NCBI GenBank assembly: GCA_029239235.1
Contig: JAQZBD010000003.1
Location: forward strand, 1-56,479
Source: Herbinix sp.
GTDB lineage: Bacteria > Bacillota > Clostridia > Lachnospirales > Lachnospiraceae
DNA length: 56,479 bases
Reading direction: 5' to 3'
Shown here: one piece after another, positions 25,219 through 32,846 of the stretch
Layout: each line of letters opens with the position of its first letter
How positions within the stretch are numbered: position 1 is the first letter of the stretch
Program-made: the position numbers and the translations under genes
Notes under the pieces: generated by a model
Told to the model about the DNA's origin: nothing
What the model saw: the letters and a program-made list of their open reading frames with translations, nothing else
The model's database searches: none

Positions 25219-25974
25219 TTAGATACTATAATCACGTTCCCCAAAAATGCCTGTCCCAACTCTTACCATGGTGGCACCTTCTTCAATTGCAACTTCAAAA
25301 TCTCCTGTCATACCCATAGATAGAACATCAAAATGTTCCAAATAATTTTTTAAATCAACTACAGCTTCATTCAAAATGTTTCCATCACCAATATTATCAA
25401 TGTTTTTTGTTTTTATGTCAACATATAATTGTCGCAATTTCTTAAAATACTCCCTATTTTTCTCGGGATTTTCTACAAATGGTGCCACAGTCATCAGCCC
25501 CCGAAGTCGTATATGGGACAAACGACTCATTTCTTTTATAAAAGAAAATACCTCCTCCGGAGCCACGCCAAATTTAGTATCCTCTGATGCAATATTAACC
25601 TCAATCAGAATATCAGAAATCAGATTTCTCTTAGCCGCTTCTTCATCAATCTGCTCTGCCAAACGCATAGAATCAACCGAATGAATCAACTCTGTCTTAT
25701 CAATAATATACTTCACCTTATTCCGCTGCAAATGTCCAATCAAATGCCATTTAACCCCCGGAAACTCGTCATTCAAATCCTCAAATTTCTGTTTCAATTC
25801 CTGGACCTTATTCTCCCCAAAATGACGCATTCCCAAAGAAAATGCCTCCTTAAGCATCTCATTCGGCTTCGTCTTACTAACCGCAATTAAAGTAACCTCC
25901 TTACGGTCTCTGCCCACTTTATCACAAGCCGCTTGAATCCGCTGCTCTATATGTTCAATATTCTCATTCATCAT
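25219..25974 (-). CDS. PLP homeostasis protein, YggS family
   Basis: This 251-residue single-domain PLP protein of the YggS/PLPBP family keeps pyridoxal phosphate levels in balance and has no known catalysis. The PLP-binding Lys lies in 'VTLIAVSKTKPNEM', the family signature 'WHLIGHLQRNK' is present, and 'LSMGMTGDFEVAIEEGATMV' holds the phosphate-binding end. There is GGAGG before ATG. In Firmicutes it often precedes sepF, as here. Upstream lies a 605-base gap with the structured element. Confidence 0.93.
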   Translation of the reverse strand: MMNENIEHIEQRIQAACDKVGRDRKEVTLIAVSKTKPNEMLKEAFSLGMRHFGENKVQELKQKFEDLNDEFPGVKWHLIGHLQRNKVKYIIDKTELIHSVDSMRLAEQIDEEAAKRNLISDILIEVNIASEDTKFGVAPEEVFSFIKEMSRLSHIRLRGLMTVAPFVENPEKNREYFKKLRQLYVDIKTKNIDNIGDGNILNEAVVDLKNYLEHFDVLSMGMTGDFEVAIEEGATMVRVGTGIFGERDYSI

Positions 25975-26009
25975 AATTATAAATCCTCCTTACCCTAAAG
26001 AAAAATAAA

Positions 26010-26025
26010 CTATTTTTAAAAATAG
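26010..26025. repeat. 16-base AT palindrome in the yggS leader
   Basis: CTATTTTTAAAAATAG is a perfect palindrome with no loop, about 35 bases before yggS. It could be a weak minus-strand attenuator, as TTTATTTTTC follows. The rest of 26026-26380 is AT-rich and no gene, promoter or RNA is recognised there. Confidence 0.4.
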
Positions 26026-26381
26026 AAGCCATAAAAAGCCAACCTTTTTTAATTTCTTATCCTTTTCTTTGAACTGATATACAGACAAGGTTGCTTCTCT
26101 TTTAATTTTATTGCTTCTAAGTATCCTACATAAAAGCCACCGGTACCTAGTACCTTACCATATCATTAAGTAGAAACCAATTTGATTCTATGAAATGAAT
26201 ACAATAGGTCGTCATCCAATCCTAAAAAGCAATACAATTATATATCAAGAATATCAAAAACTGCCCAATATAACCTATATTATAAGCAATTTAGATGCAA
26301 GCTACCACACTTATATTAAATCAATAAAAGTCAAATTTGGCTCCTACAACTGCGTATAACAGTCATTTACATTACCTTGGC

Positions 26382-26566
26382 GTTCGGGAGGCATAAGTCT
26401 TCACCGTCTTTCGCAAAGAATAAGTGTACCGCTATATTCAGATGGCGCAGACCGGCAAGAAGTGTTTGCCTGCACTTGGCAAGCACTTCTTGGTAAGGCA
26501 AGTCCAGATGAACATAGCGGTACACTTATTCATCTCACCACCCCACCAGACTTATGCCTCCCGAAC
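26382..26566. repeat. Structured intergenic element, copy A (candidate RNA or mobile DNA)
   Basis: Nested perfect stems enclose a conserved core. The outer arms GTTCGGGAGGCATAAGTCT (26382-26400) pair with 26548-26566 (19 bases). The inner arms GAATAAGTGTACCGCTAT (26418-26435) pair with 26514-26531 (18 bases). The core hairpin 26456-26470 pairs with 26478-26492 (14 pairs plus one G.U) around the loop TGCACTT. Between them lie GGCGCAGACCGG on the left and AGGCAAGTCCAGATG on the right. A second copy at 41.2 kb keeps the core but has different stem sequences. It lies 13 bases beyond the stop of the HlyD-like gene. No known RNA family is recognised. Confidence 0.8.
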
Positions 26567-26579
26567 TCACAACCTAATC

Positions 26580-27965
26580 TTAATAAATAATCGCTTGATC
26601 AATCGCATTAGACCCATCAAGTGCAATCTGATCATAAGCAGACAGCCCATTGGTAGTATCATCACTAATGATACAATACTCCTCATCCTGATACAAAATC
26701 TCCACTCTTTTAAATACCGCATAGCCTTGATTAACATTGTATACGCCAAGTAATTGACTGGTTTTAGATAAAGTATATTCACCGGAGGCTTCCGGTAACT
26801 GAAGAACTGTACCGGCTTCAAATAATGAGGTATCTACGTATTCATTGGAACCATCAACGTAGTAAGTATCCGCCTTAACAAAGGGATATGAAATATCGCC
26901 TGTTTTTGAATATAGTTTCTTAATAACACCCCTGTCCTGGCTATCGGCACCATAGCAAAAATAATCTTTCGGTATTAAGTAAAAATCCTTTTCCACCAAT
27001 GCAGTAACAGGTATTTTCAAGCCTTCTACTGAATTAAAATCCAGTTCAACCTCCAAAAACCGTTCTTCCAGATAATTTGTCATGTATTTATCCATCGTTA
27101 ACACGGCATAATAGATAGAATCCTTTGTAATAAAGGATAAGTCGGCACTCATCTTAAATTCATCCTCAAGAATGGTAAATTTAATCCTTTTAGATTCACT
27201 GATGGAATCATATTGACTCTTTGTCAATGGCAAAACAACCTTCCAGGTATCCGAGGTAATGAGCTTATATACAGGGCTATCCTTAGTCATCATTTCTGTT
27301 GTACGAAGGTTTGTCCTCTTATAACTCTCTGTGTGAAAGGAATCCTCCGAGACTGACTCAGGAGTAACTGATTCATAAGAATCCGTATAATAAGAAATAA
27401 TCCCACTTTCCGAGCTGGATACCATATTCAAGGCAAGGGCAGAGCCTGTATTATCTTTGAGCGTAGTACCCTCGTTTATTACAGTATTATTTAGTAAATC
27501 CAAAGCCGTACTCTGAGAGTTTTCTTTAAAATTATATACTGTGGAAAAATTAGAATCGGAGTACTTGTCCTGAAAAGCTCGAATATCATGCCTGATTTCC
27601 GCATTATCCCGATCCGTAATCTTGACCTTCACATCATTACTTTCAAGAACATTATAAATTTGTCCATTTTCATCTACGGAATAAATGGAGCTATCCTTGG
27701 CAACTTTCGTGCCTTCTCTTTGAAAATAGGAAATATAACCGGCTGATTTTGAATAAACCAGCTTTTCCTCGCGTAAAATAATACCTGTAATTTTATTATC
27801 AACCGCAGTTGTACCTTCGTGCACTTCATAGATAGATAATTGATCTTTTGTCAAATAAATGTACACATTAATTGCCACGTATAAAAATAATATTAAAAAA
27901 ACAATAATACCGATATTAATTCCCCTGCGTTTTTTAAATTTGACAACCTTGTTCTGATTGCTCAA
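26580..27965 (-). CDS. HlyD-like membrane protein of the sepF cluster
   Basis: This 461-residue protein has a basic N-terminus, one membrane helix (about 14-36), then an extracytoplasmic region. The region begins with the biotinyl/lipoyl-like 'IYEVHEGTTAVDNKITGIIL' segment of HlyD membrane-fusion proteins and later has a beta-rich part. Relatives occur next to yggS-sepF in Lachnospiraceae and are annotated as HlyD-family proteins; no cognate transporter is adjacent, so a role in division or envelope assembly is as likely as secretion (inference). The start is TTG seven bases after AGGAGG. Confidence 0.75.
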   Translation of the reverse strand: MSNQNKVVKFKKRRGINIGIIVFLILFLYVAINVYIYLTKDQLSIYEVHEGTTAVDNKITGIILREEKLVYSKSAGYISYFQREGTKVAKDSSIYSVDENGQIYNVLESNDVKVKITDRDNAEIRHDIRAFQDKYSDSNFSTVYNFKENSQSTALDLLNNTVINEGTTLKDNTGSALALNMVSSSESGIISYYTDSYESVTPESVSEDSFHTESYKRTNLRTTEMMTKDSPVYKLITSDTWKVVLPLTKSQYDSISESKRIKFTILEDEFKMSADLSFITKDSIYYAVLTMDKYMTNYLEERFLEVELDFNSVEGLKIPVTALVEKDFYLIPKDYFCYGADSQDRGVIKKLYSKTGDISYPFVKADTYYVDGSNEYVDTSLFEAGTVLQLPEASGEYTLSKTSQLLGVYNVNQGYAVFKRVEILYQDEEYCIISDDTTNGLSAYDQIALDGSNAIDQAIIY

Positions 27966-28067
27966 GCGTTCGCCTCCTGTCTCGATATTCCTTCTTATTA
28001 TACTTACTTTCTCAGCATTTTTAAACCCTTTTTTTCATTTCTTCACTAAATTTACATAATTTAGAAA

Positions 28068-28076
28068 ATTATAACA
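28068..28076 (-). promoter_or_regulatory. Extended -10 element before the HlyD-like gene
   Basis: On the minus strand TGTTATAAT is a full extended -10 (TGnTATAAT) about 100 bases before the TTG start. No clear -35 is visible, which extended -10 promoters can tolerate. Confidence 0.45.
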
Positions 28077-28239
28077 TGAAATTACACTCTTTTGTGGCTA
28101 TAATGCATAATCAACAAAATAATGGGCATCATAAAAGAAGAGCAATATCCCTTTTCATTATTTTCTATGGTGAAAAGTGAATAAAGTGATCTTATTTATA
28201 TATTCTGAACGAAACGCAAAGCCAAGAAGGAGGTTTTTT

Positions 28240-28437
28240 ATGAAAACATTAGACTATATTGCTTTAATATTAGTCGTAATCGGAGCCGTAAACTGGGGCT
28301 TAATTGGATTCTTTGATTTTGATCTTGTAAGAATGATTTTTGGAGATATGACTTTAATTTCTCGGATCATTTATTCTTTAGTCGGAATCGCAGGCTTGTA
28401 TGCATTAAGCTATTTTGGCCGCTTAAGAAATGATTAA
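28240..28437 (+). CDS. DUF378 family small membrane protein
   Basis: This 65-residue protein has two membrane helices (about 5-27 and 40-60) and the family's characteristic 'VIGAVNWGLIGFFDFDLV' motif, so the DUF378 call is firm. Its function is unknown. The ATG at 28240 is preceded by AAGGAGG, six bases away; an upstream ATG at 28177 lacks such a signal and would add an unlikely 21 residues. It is one of few plus-strand genes and has its own terminator. Confidence 0.88.
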   Translation: MKTLDYIALILVVIGAVNWGLIGFFDFDLVRMIFGDMTLISRIIYSLVGIAGLYALSYFGRLRND

Positions 28438-28454
28438 TAAACTGTAATATGATC

Positions 28455-28486
28455 AAAAAAAGGAGCGCTTGTTTTGGCGCTCCTTT
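28455..28486. terminator. Bidirectional terminator after the DUF378 gene
   Basis: AGGAGCGC pairs with GCGCTCCT (28461-28468, 28477-28484). Six A precede it and TTT follows, so it could serve both strands. Confidence 0.7.
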
Positions 28487-28507
28487 CGCTTGCTTCAATT
28501 TTAATTA

Positions 28508-28606
28508 ATAAATCGTAATCAATAAATCGAATTCATAATCGTAGTTCAATAATCGTAGTTCAATAATCGTAGTTCAATAAATTGTAGTTTAATAGATCGT
28601 AGTTCT
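28508..28606. repeat. 14-bp tandem repeat ATAATCGTAGTTCA, about seven units
   Basis: Three identical 14-base units ATAATCGTAGTTCA run from 28535 to 28576, flanked by degenerate units upstream (ATAAATCGTAATCA) and downstream (with a 15-base period). The array ends 17 bases beyond the stop codon of the P-loop gene. No CRISPR features are present. Confidence 0.85.
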
Positions 28607-28623
28607 ATTCATAAAGGTATCCA

Positions 28624-29043
28624 TTACAAAGATACAACAACATTCTGTTTTATACTTTCTGGGAGCTCATTAAAGTTTTTAGAAATACTAAGAATCAAAT
28701 CAACATTAAATCGATCCGAAATCTTTTCTAGCTTTGAATAAACTGACTCAAAATTATCGTCATCGACATATGCAATTTTGAGGAAACTATCTAGAAAAAC
28801 CGCTTGCAAATCATGATCACCTGAAATAATACCACTGATAAAACCGATAAACTCACTTTCATTCTCAATGAAATAATCTCGTACGTTCTCTAACCGTATC
28901 TTATTACTCAGCTCGTACATGTGCTTGTTGCTTTTGTCAAGATAAACAATGCTTCCCTTTGCAGCTCTCACTTCAGTGTTGGCTTTGTCGATAAGGATCT
29001 TAGTTTTTCCCTTACCTTTCTCACCTGAAATTATCTGTATCAT
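28624..29043 (-). CDS. Small P-loop protein of unknown function
   Basis: This 139-residue protein opens with 'IISGEKGKGKTKILIDKANT', a Walker A loop (G-x4-GKT) at residues 7-14. 'QAVFLDSFLKIAYVDDDN' could be the Walker B strand, and 'VDLILSISKNFNELPESIK' the sensor strand. It is about half the length of normal P-loop ATPases and no additional domain is present. It is well expressed by appearance (AAGGAGGAG before ATG) and stands alone between mgsA and a tandem repeat. I do not recognise a functional family. Confidence 0.75.
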   Translation of the reverse strand: MIQIISGEKGKGKTKILIDKANTEVRAAKGSIVYLDKSNKHMYELSNKIRLENVRDYFIENESEFIGFISGIISGDHDLQAVFLDSFLKIAYVDDDNFESVYSKLEKISDRFNVDLILSISKNFNELPESIKQNVVVSL

Positions 29044-29164
29044 TGTAATCTCCTCCTTATGATGGACGCAACATAAGTTGTGCGGTGCCAGATATTAAAT
29101 TTTTTGATAAATTTGTGTAAAAACTATATTTATAAAACTATTATAGTACAACTATAACTGAAAA

Positions 29165-29204
29165 ACAACTAAAAAATTCTCTATATTGCGAATTTCATAG
29201 TTGT
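29165..29204. terminator. Terminator after mgsA
   Basis: ACAACTA (29165-29171) pairs with TAGTTGT (29198-29204). A long A run on the left and seven T on the right make it work in either direction; on the minus strand it would end the min-rodA-mgsA transcript. Confidence 0.55.
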
Positions 29205-29264
29205 TTTTTTATCATTTTACTTCTTTATTCTATTCCTTTTTTAAAAGCTGAGCGAAAAGCTAAA

Positions 29265-29663
29265 TCACGTTTTAAATAATTCGCGCCAATCTAAATCACC
29301 ACGATCTAAAGCTTTGATGAGTAATTCCGCTGTAGCAAGATTTGTTGCTAAAGGTATGTTATGCTTATCACAAAGCTGGAATATATTATTTACATCAGGT
29401 TCATGTGATTTCGGAGATATGGGGTCGCGCAGATATATTACTAAGTCAATTTGATTATGCTCAATTTGAGAGCCCAACTGCTGCTCCCCTCCCAAATGTC
29501 CTGCCAAAAACTTATGAACACTAAGATTTGTAACTTCCTCAATTAGACGACCTGTAGTACCGGTGGCATATAAACTGTGTTTACTTAAAATACCACGATA
29601 CGCAATACAAAAGTTTTGCATCAATTTCTTTTTTGCATCATGTGCAATCATTCCGATATTCAT
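29265..29663 (-). CDS. mgsA: Methylglyoxal synthase
   Basis: This 132-residue enzyme converts dihydroxyacetone phosphate to methylglyoxal and phosphate. It shows the family's 'IGMIAHDAKKKLM' start, phosphate-binding 'LYATGTTGRLI' (the GTTG loop), 'SGPLGG'-equivalent 'LAGHLGGEQQLG', and 'VIYLRDPISPKSHEPD' with the catalytic Asp. The length is normal. In clostridia it often ends the min-rodA operon, as here. There is GGGAGG before ATG. Confidence 0.93.
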   Translation of the reverse strand: MNIGMIAHDAKKKLMQNFCIAYRGILSKHSLYATGTTGRLIEEVTNLSVHKFLAGHLGGEQQLGSQIEHNQIDLVIYLRDPISPKSHEPDVNNIFQLCDKHNIPLATNLATAELLIKALDRGDLDWRELFKT

Positions 29664-29708
29664 ATTAACCTCCCTTCCGCCGCTTGTTACGGCTATAATT
29701 TTATAACG

Positions 29709-30827
29709 CTAACCTCTTCCTCTTTTTGGCTGTAATCTAATATTTAGAATCAGTCCAACTGCAATCATTCCACTAATTAAGGAACTAAGGCCATAGCTTA
29801 GGAAAGGCAGAGGTACACCGGTATTTGGCAAAAATGCAGTTGCAACTCCGATGTTTACAAATACCTGGAACATAAACATGGAGGCAATTCCCACAGAAAT
29901 TAACATTCCCATATAGTCCGGTGCTTTTCTTGCAGTTGTTAAACAGATATATATTATTATACCATATAAAACTAAGATAAAACAGCATCCGATAAATCCA
30001 AATTCCTCGCCTGCAACAGAGAAAATGAAATCACTTTCTGAGATTGGGATGGAATCATAATTGCGCTTATCTGACTCATCAAATATCTTACCATATAATT
30101 GTCCGGAGCCGATGGACAGCTCAGAGTTATCCTGCTGGAACATGGTTTCCGGATATTCATCAGGATGCAGGATGGACAAAACCCTTTCTTGCTGATAATC
30201 ATTGAGCAGAACCTGATAATCCTGTTGAATATACCAAAATAGACGTAAAATTGTAGGTATACCGATGATAAGCACCGGTAAAATAATCTTCCAACTTAAT
30301 CCCGCCGTAAATAGCATTATGGCAAAAATAAATAGTATGATCATGCTTGTCGAAAGATTGGGTTGATCCAGAATAAATAATACCGGAATCGCTATTGCAA
30401 TAATGGACAATCCAATTAAAATGAAGTTATTGATTTTCGAACGATATATAGTAAAAACCGTTGCCAAAAACAGAATCAATATAATTTTCGACAGCTCTGA
30501 GGGTTGAAACTGTATTGGACCGATTACAACCCAACGCTGAGCATAATTAATGGTCTTTCCAATAAGTTTAACCAAAACAAGCAGAACTATATTAATAATA
30601 TATAATATAATATAAAAATTGCAGATAAAATGATAATCAATTAAAGATAGGATAAGGGCAATAATAATTCCGCCAGCAACGCCTACCAATTGCTTTAAAA
30701 AGAGATTTTCACCTTCTGCCTGAACCTGTTTGATTAAATATGCACCTATCAAGCCTAAAATAAATACTAAGATAAGCAAGGGAATATTATATCGTTTAAA
30801 GTCATAACGTTTTAATTTTGATAACAT
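29709..30827 (-). CDS. rodA: RodA/FtsW-family peptidoglycan glycosyltransferase
   Basis: This 372-residue SEDS protein has about ten membrane helices and polymerises lipid II with its partner PBP. SEDS hallmarks are 'IGPIQFQPSELSKIILILF' (contains the conserved QPSE), 'FIFSVAGEEFGFIGC' and the C-terminal 'TGVPLPFLSYGLSSLISGM'. It follows minE by 13 bases. In an elongasome cluster with mreBCD and PBP2, RodA is the better name than FtsW. Confidence 0.92.
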   Translation of the reverse strand: MLSKLKRYDFKRYNIPLLILVFILGLIGAYLIKQVQAEGENLFLKQLVGVAGGIIIALILSLIDYHFICNFYIILYIINIVLLVLVKLIGKTINYAQRWVVIGPIQFQPSELSKIILILFLATVFTIYRSKINNFILIGLSIIAIAIPVLFILDQPNLSTSMIILFIFAIMLFTAGLSWKIILPVLIIGIPTILRLFWYIQQDYQVLLNDYQQERVLSILHPDEYPETMFQQDNSELSIGSGQLYGKIFDESDKRNYDSIPISESDFIFSVAGEEFGFIGCCFILVLYGIIIYICLTTARKAPDYMGMLISVGIASMFMFQVFVNIGVATAFLPNTGVPLPFLSYGLSSLISGMIAVGLILNIRLQPKRGRG

Positions 30828-30840
30828 CTAGATAACTTCC

Positions 30841-31116
30841 TTATTTTTTAGAGGACTTTAAATCCTTGATTGGGATATTTGCAAACAAAGCAGGTACGGA
30901 ACCATTATTTGTTTCAGAATCCATCTGCGTAATTTTGATATCAAGCCCGTCTAAATCAATCTCAATGTATTTTGATATTACTGCAATAATATCATTCTTA
31001 ATTTGTTCCATAATCTCAGGTGAGCAGCCAGCACGATCGGATACCAAGACTAGTTTTAAGCGATCTTTAGCTATGCTGCCTGTCCCCTTTTTCTTGAAAA
31101 AATCTGAAAAACCCAT
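30841..31116 (-). CDS. minE: Cell division topological specificity factor MinE
   Basis: This 91-residue protein has the N-terminal membrane-targeting and anti-MinCD region ('FSDFFKKKGTGSIAKDRLKL') and the beta-rich topological domain ('YIEIDLDGLDIKITQMDSE'). The presence of MinE in addition to MinC and MinD implies an oscillating Min system, as in some clostridia. It lies 11 bases after minD and has AGGAGG before ATG. Confidence 0.92.
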   Translation of the reverse strand: MGFSDFFKKKGTGSIAKDRLKLVLVSDRAGCSPEIMEQIKNDIIAVISKYIEIDLDGLDIKITQMDSETNNGSVPALFANIPIKDLKSSKK

Positions 31117-31127
31117 CCTGCTACCTC

Positions 31128-31916
31128 CTACTTCTTTCGTTTACCAAACAGTTTTTCGAAAAATCCTGCCTTTTCCTCTAAGTCCATGAATGGAACTTCC
31201 TCACCAAGTATTCTTTTGCAAATGTTCATATAGGCTCTACCGGCTAAGGAATCAGAACCAACTAAAGGCTCACCCTGATTGGTGGAGATAACGATATTTT
31301 CATCATCGGGAACGATACCAATTAAATCAATTGCAAGAATTTCACCTACATCGTCACTTGACATCATATCACCGCGTTTTACCATATCCATACGAATACG
31401 ATTAACGATCAAGTGAGTCTGCTTCATCTCATTTGCTTCTAATAATCCAATAATTCGATCAGCGTCTCTAACGGCTGAAACTTCTGGAGTAGTAACAACT
31501 AATGCTCTGTCAGCACCTGCAATGGCATTCTTAAAGCCTTGCTCTATACCTGCTGGGCAGTCCATTAATATGTAATCGAATTCCTCTCTAAGCTCATCAG
31601 CAAGCTTCTTCATTTGTTCCGGAGTAACAGCATTCTTATCTCTTGTTTGAGCGGATGGTAAAAGATATAGATTAGGATAACGCTTGTCCTTAATTAAGGC
31701 ATTTCGGATACGGCAGGTTCCCTCAATAACATCGACCAGATTATAGACAATCCTATTTTCCAAGCCCATGACCACATCTAAATTTCTTAAGCCTATATCT
31801 GTATCGATTAATACTACTTTCTTGTCCAGCATTGCTAAGCCGGTACCAACATTAGCGGTTGTTGTTGTTTTACCAACACCACCTTTGCCTGATGTTACAA
31901 CAATTACTTCACCCAT
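31128..31916 (-). CDS. minD: Septum site-determining ATPase MinD
   Basis: This 262-residue deviant Walker A ATPase ('VTSGKGGVGKTTTTANVG') has switch region 'LMDCPAGIEQGF' and a C-terminal amphipathic membrane-targeting helix ('EKAGFFEKLFGKRKK'). It recruits MinC and is displaced by MinE. The leader has an unusual tandem array of AGGAGG hairpins; the closest AGGAGG is 12 bases from the ATG. Confidence 0.95.
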   Translation of the reverse strand: MGEVIVVTSGKGGVGKTTTTANVGTGLAMLDKKVVLIDTDIGLRNLDVVMGLENRIVYNLVDVIEGTCRIRNALIKDKRYPNLYLLPSAQTRDKNAVTPEQMKKLADELREEFDYILMDCPAGIEQGFKNAIAGADRALVVTTPEVSAVRDADRIIGLLEANEMKQTHLIVNRIRMDMVKRGDMMSSDDVGEILAIDLIGIVPDDENIVISTNQGEPLVGSDSLAGRAYMNICKRILGEEVPFMDLEEKAGFFEKLFGKRKK

Positions 31917-31928
31917 TTGCTATCTAAT

Positions 31929-32012
31929 CCTCCTGGTTTTTAGGAGGATTTCTCCTCCCTGGTTTTTAGGAGGATTTCTCCTCCTTGCTTTTTTCGGAGA
32001 ATTTCTCCTCCT
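31929..32012. repeat. Tandem Shine-Dalgarno-bearing repeat in the minD leader
   Basis: Four CCTCC cores (plus strand) start at 31929, 31954, 31980 and 32007, spaced 25, 26 and 27 bases. Read on the minus strand, each unit is AGGAGGAGAAATCCTCCT followed by an A-rich linker, a ribosome binding site paired with a complement next to it. The three proximal units can each fold as a small hairpin, and only the last AGGAGG stands before minD. It looks like repeated duplication of a ribosome binding site with possible regulatory effect. Confidence 0.75.
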
Positions 32013-32115
32013 TGTTTAAGATTATATTAGGTAATTGCAGGAACTATAAAGTTTTGCAATTATTAATAAGCGAATATCAATGCAGCTTTTTGCCACAGCT
32101 TTTGAAATCTCCGGT

Positions 32116-32781
32116 TTATAAGCGGATGTCATTTAGTATACTTTTGTTCAAGGGTTCGATGTAGATATTCTCATCTTCTAAAAATGCAATCTTTGCTTCT
32201 TTTACCTCTTCTTTCACCGGCTTATCCGGTGCCCTTGCAATAATATCAGCAATACGAATCTGCATTGGATTCATATCAAGAGCGACTACAAAGGAATTGG
32301 TATTTCCAGCTGCGCCCGCAAAGGCGTTTCCCTTTAATGCGCCGAGTACAATGATGTTTCCCTTCGATACTACACTCGCGCCGTGATTTACATCACCTAG
32401 GATTATTACGCTGGTTTCAAAGGTAAGGGATGCACCGGAGCGTAGGATTCCTTTATAAAATTGTCCGGTATTATTCGATAAATCCATAAGTTTTTGTTCG
32501 ACGGTTTTTTTGAAGGTCTCTTCTATAGTAGGATCATTCTCCATTACACAGACAATATGCATTTCTGTATTTTCCGCAATAATGTCAAGAATCTCCCGCT
32601 GGTGCTCGTTCGTCAACTTACGTCCCTCAAAGGTAATTGCCATTTTAGCATTATCAAAAAATTTACTGGACTCTCTGAATTTTTCTGCAACCAGTTGCTT
32701 CAATTCCTCAAAAGGTACATCAGGACTCAATACGACAATGATGCCGTATTTATTACCTTTTATCATAACAGAATTATTCAT
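32116..32781 (-). CDS. minC: Septum site-determining protein MinC
   Basis: This 221-residue FtsZ inhibitor has an N-terminal domain (about 1-100) and the C-terminal beta-helix with the repeated motif 'SLTFETSVIILGDVNHGASV', 'VSKGNIIVLGALKGNAFAGA', which binds MinD. It is followed by minD after about 200 bases that hold the repeat array. The N-terminal part is diverged but the length is normal. Confidence 0.92.
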   Translation of the reverse strand: MNNSVMIKGNKYGIIVVLSPDVPFEELKQLVAEKFRESSKFFDNAKMAITFEGRKLTNEHQREILDIIAENTEMHIVCVMENDPTIEETFKKTVEQKLMDLSNNTGQFYKGILRSGASLTFETSVIILGDVNHGASVVSKGNIIVLGALKGNAFAGAAGNTNSFVVALDMNPMQIRIADIIARAPDKPVKEEVKEAKIAFLEDENIYIEPLNKSILNDIRL

Positions 32782-32846
32782 CGCTAAACTCCTTCCCGGA
32801 CATATGTCCGGATTTATTGATACAATAAGAGGTATTTCCTTATTGT

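Noticed and set aside
26382..26566. Insertion sequence, MITE or integron attC site for the structured element
   Set aside because: No transposase or integrase nearby, no target-site duplication seen, and arms differ between copies, unlike MITE ends. attC is not ruled out on structure alone, but no cassette context exists.
26424..26753. 109-codon plus-strand frame across structured element A
   Set aside because: It runs over the palindromes and then antisense to the HlyD-like gene; no ribosome binding site and no protein-like composition.
28508..28606. CRISPR array
   Set aside because: Repeats are 14 bases with no unique spacers between them and no cas genes nearby.
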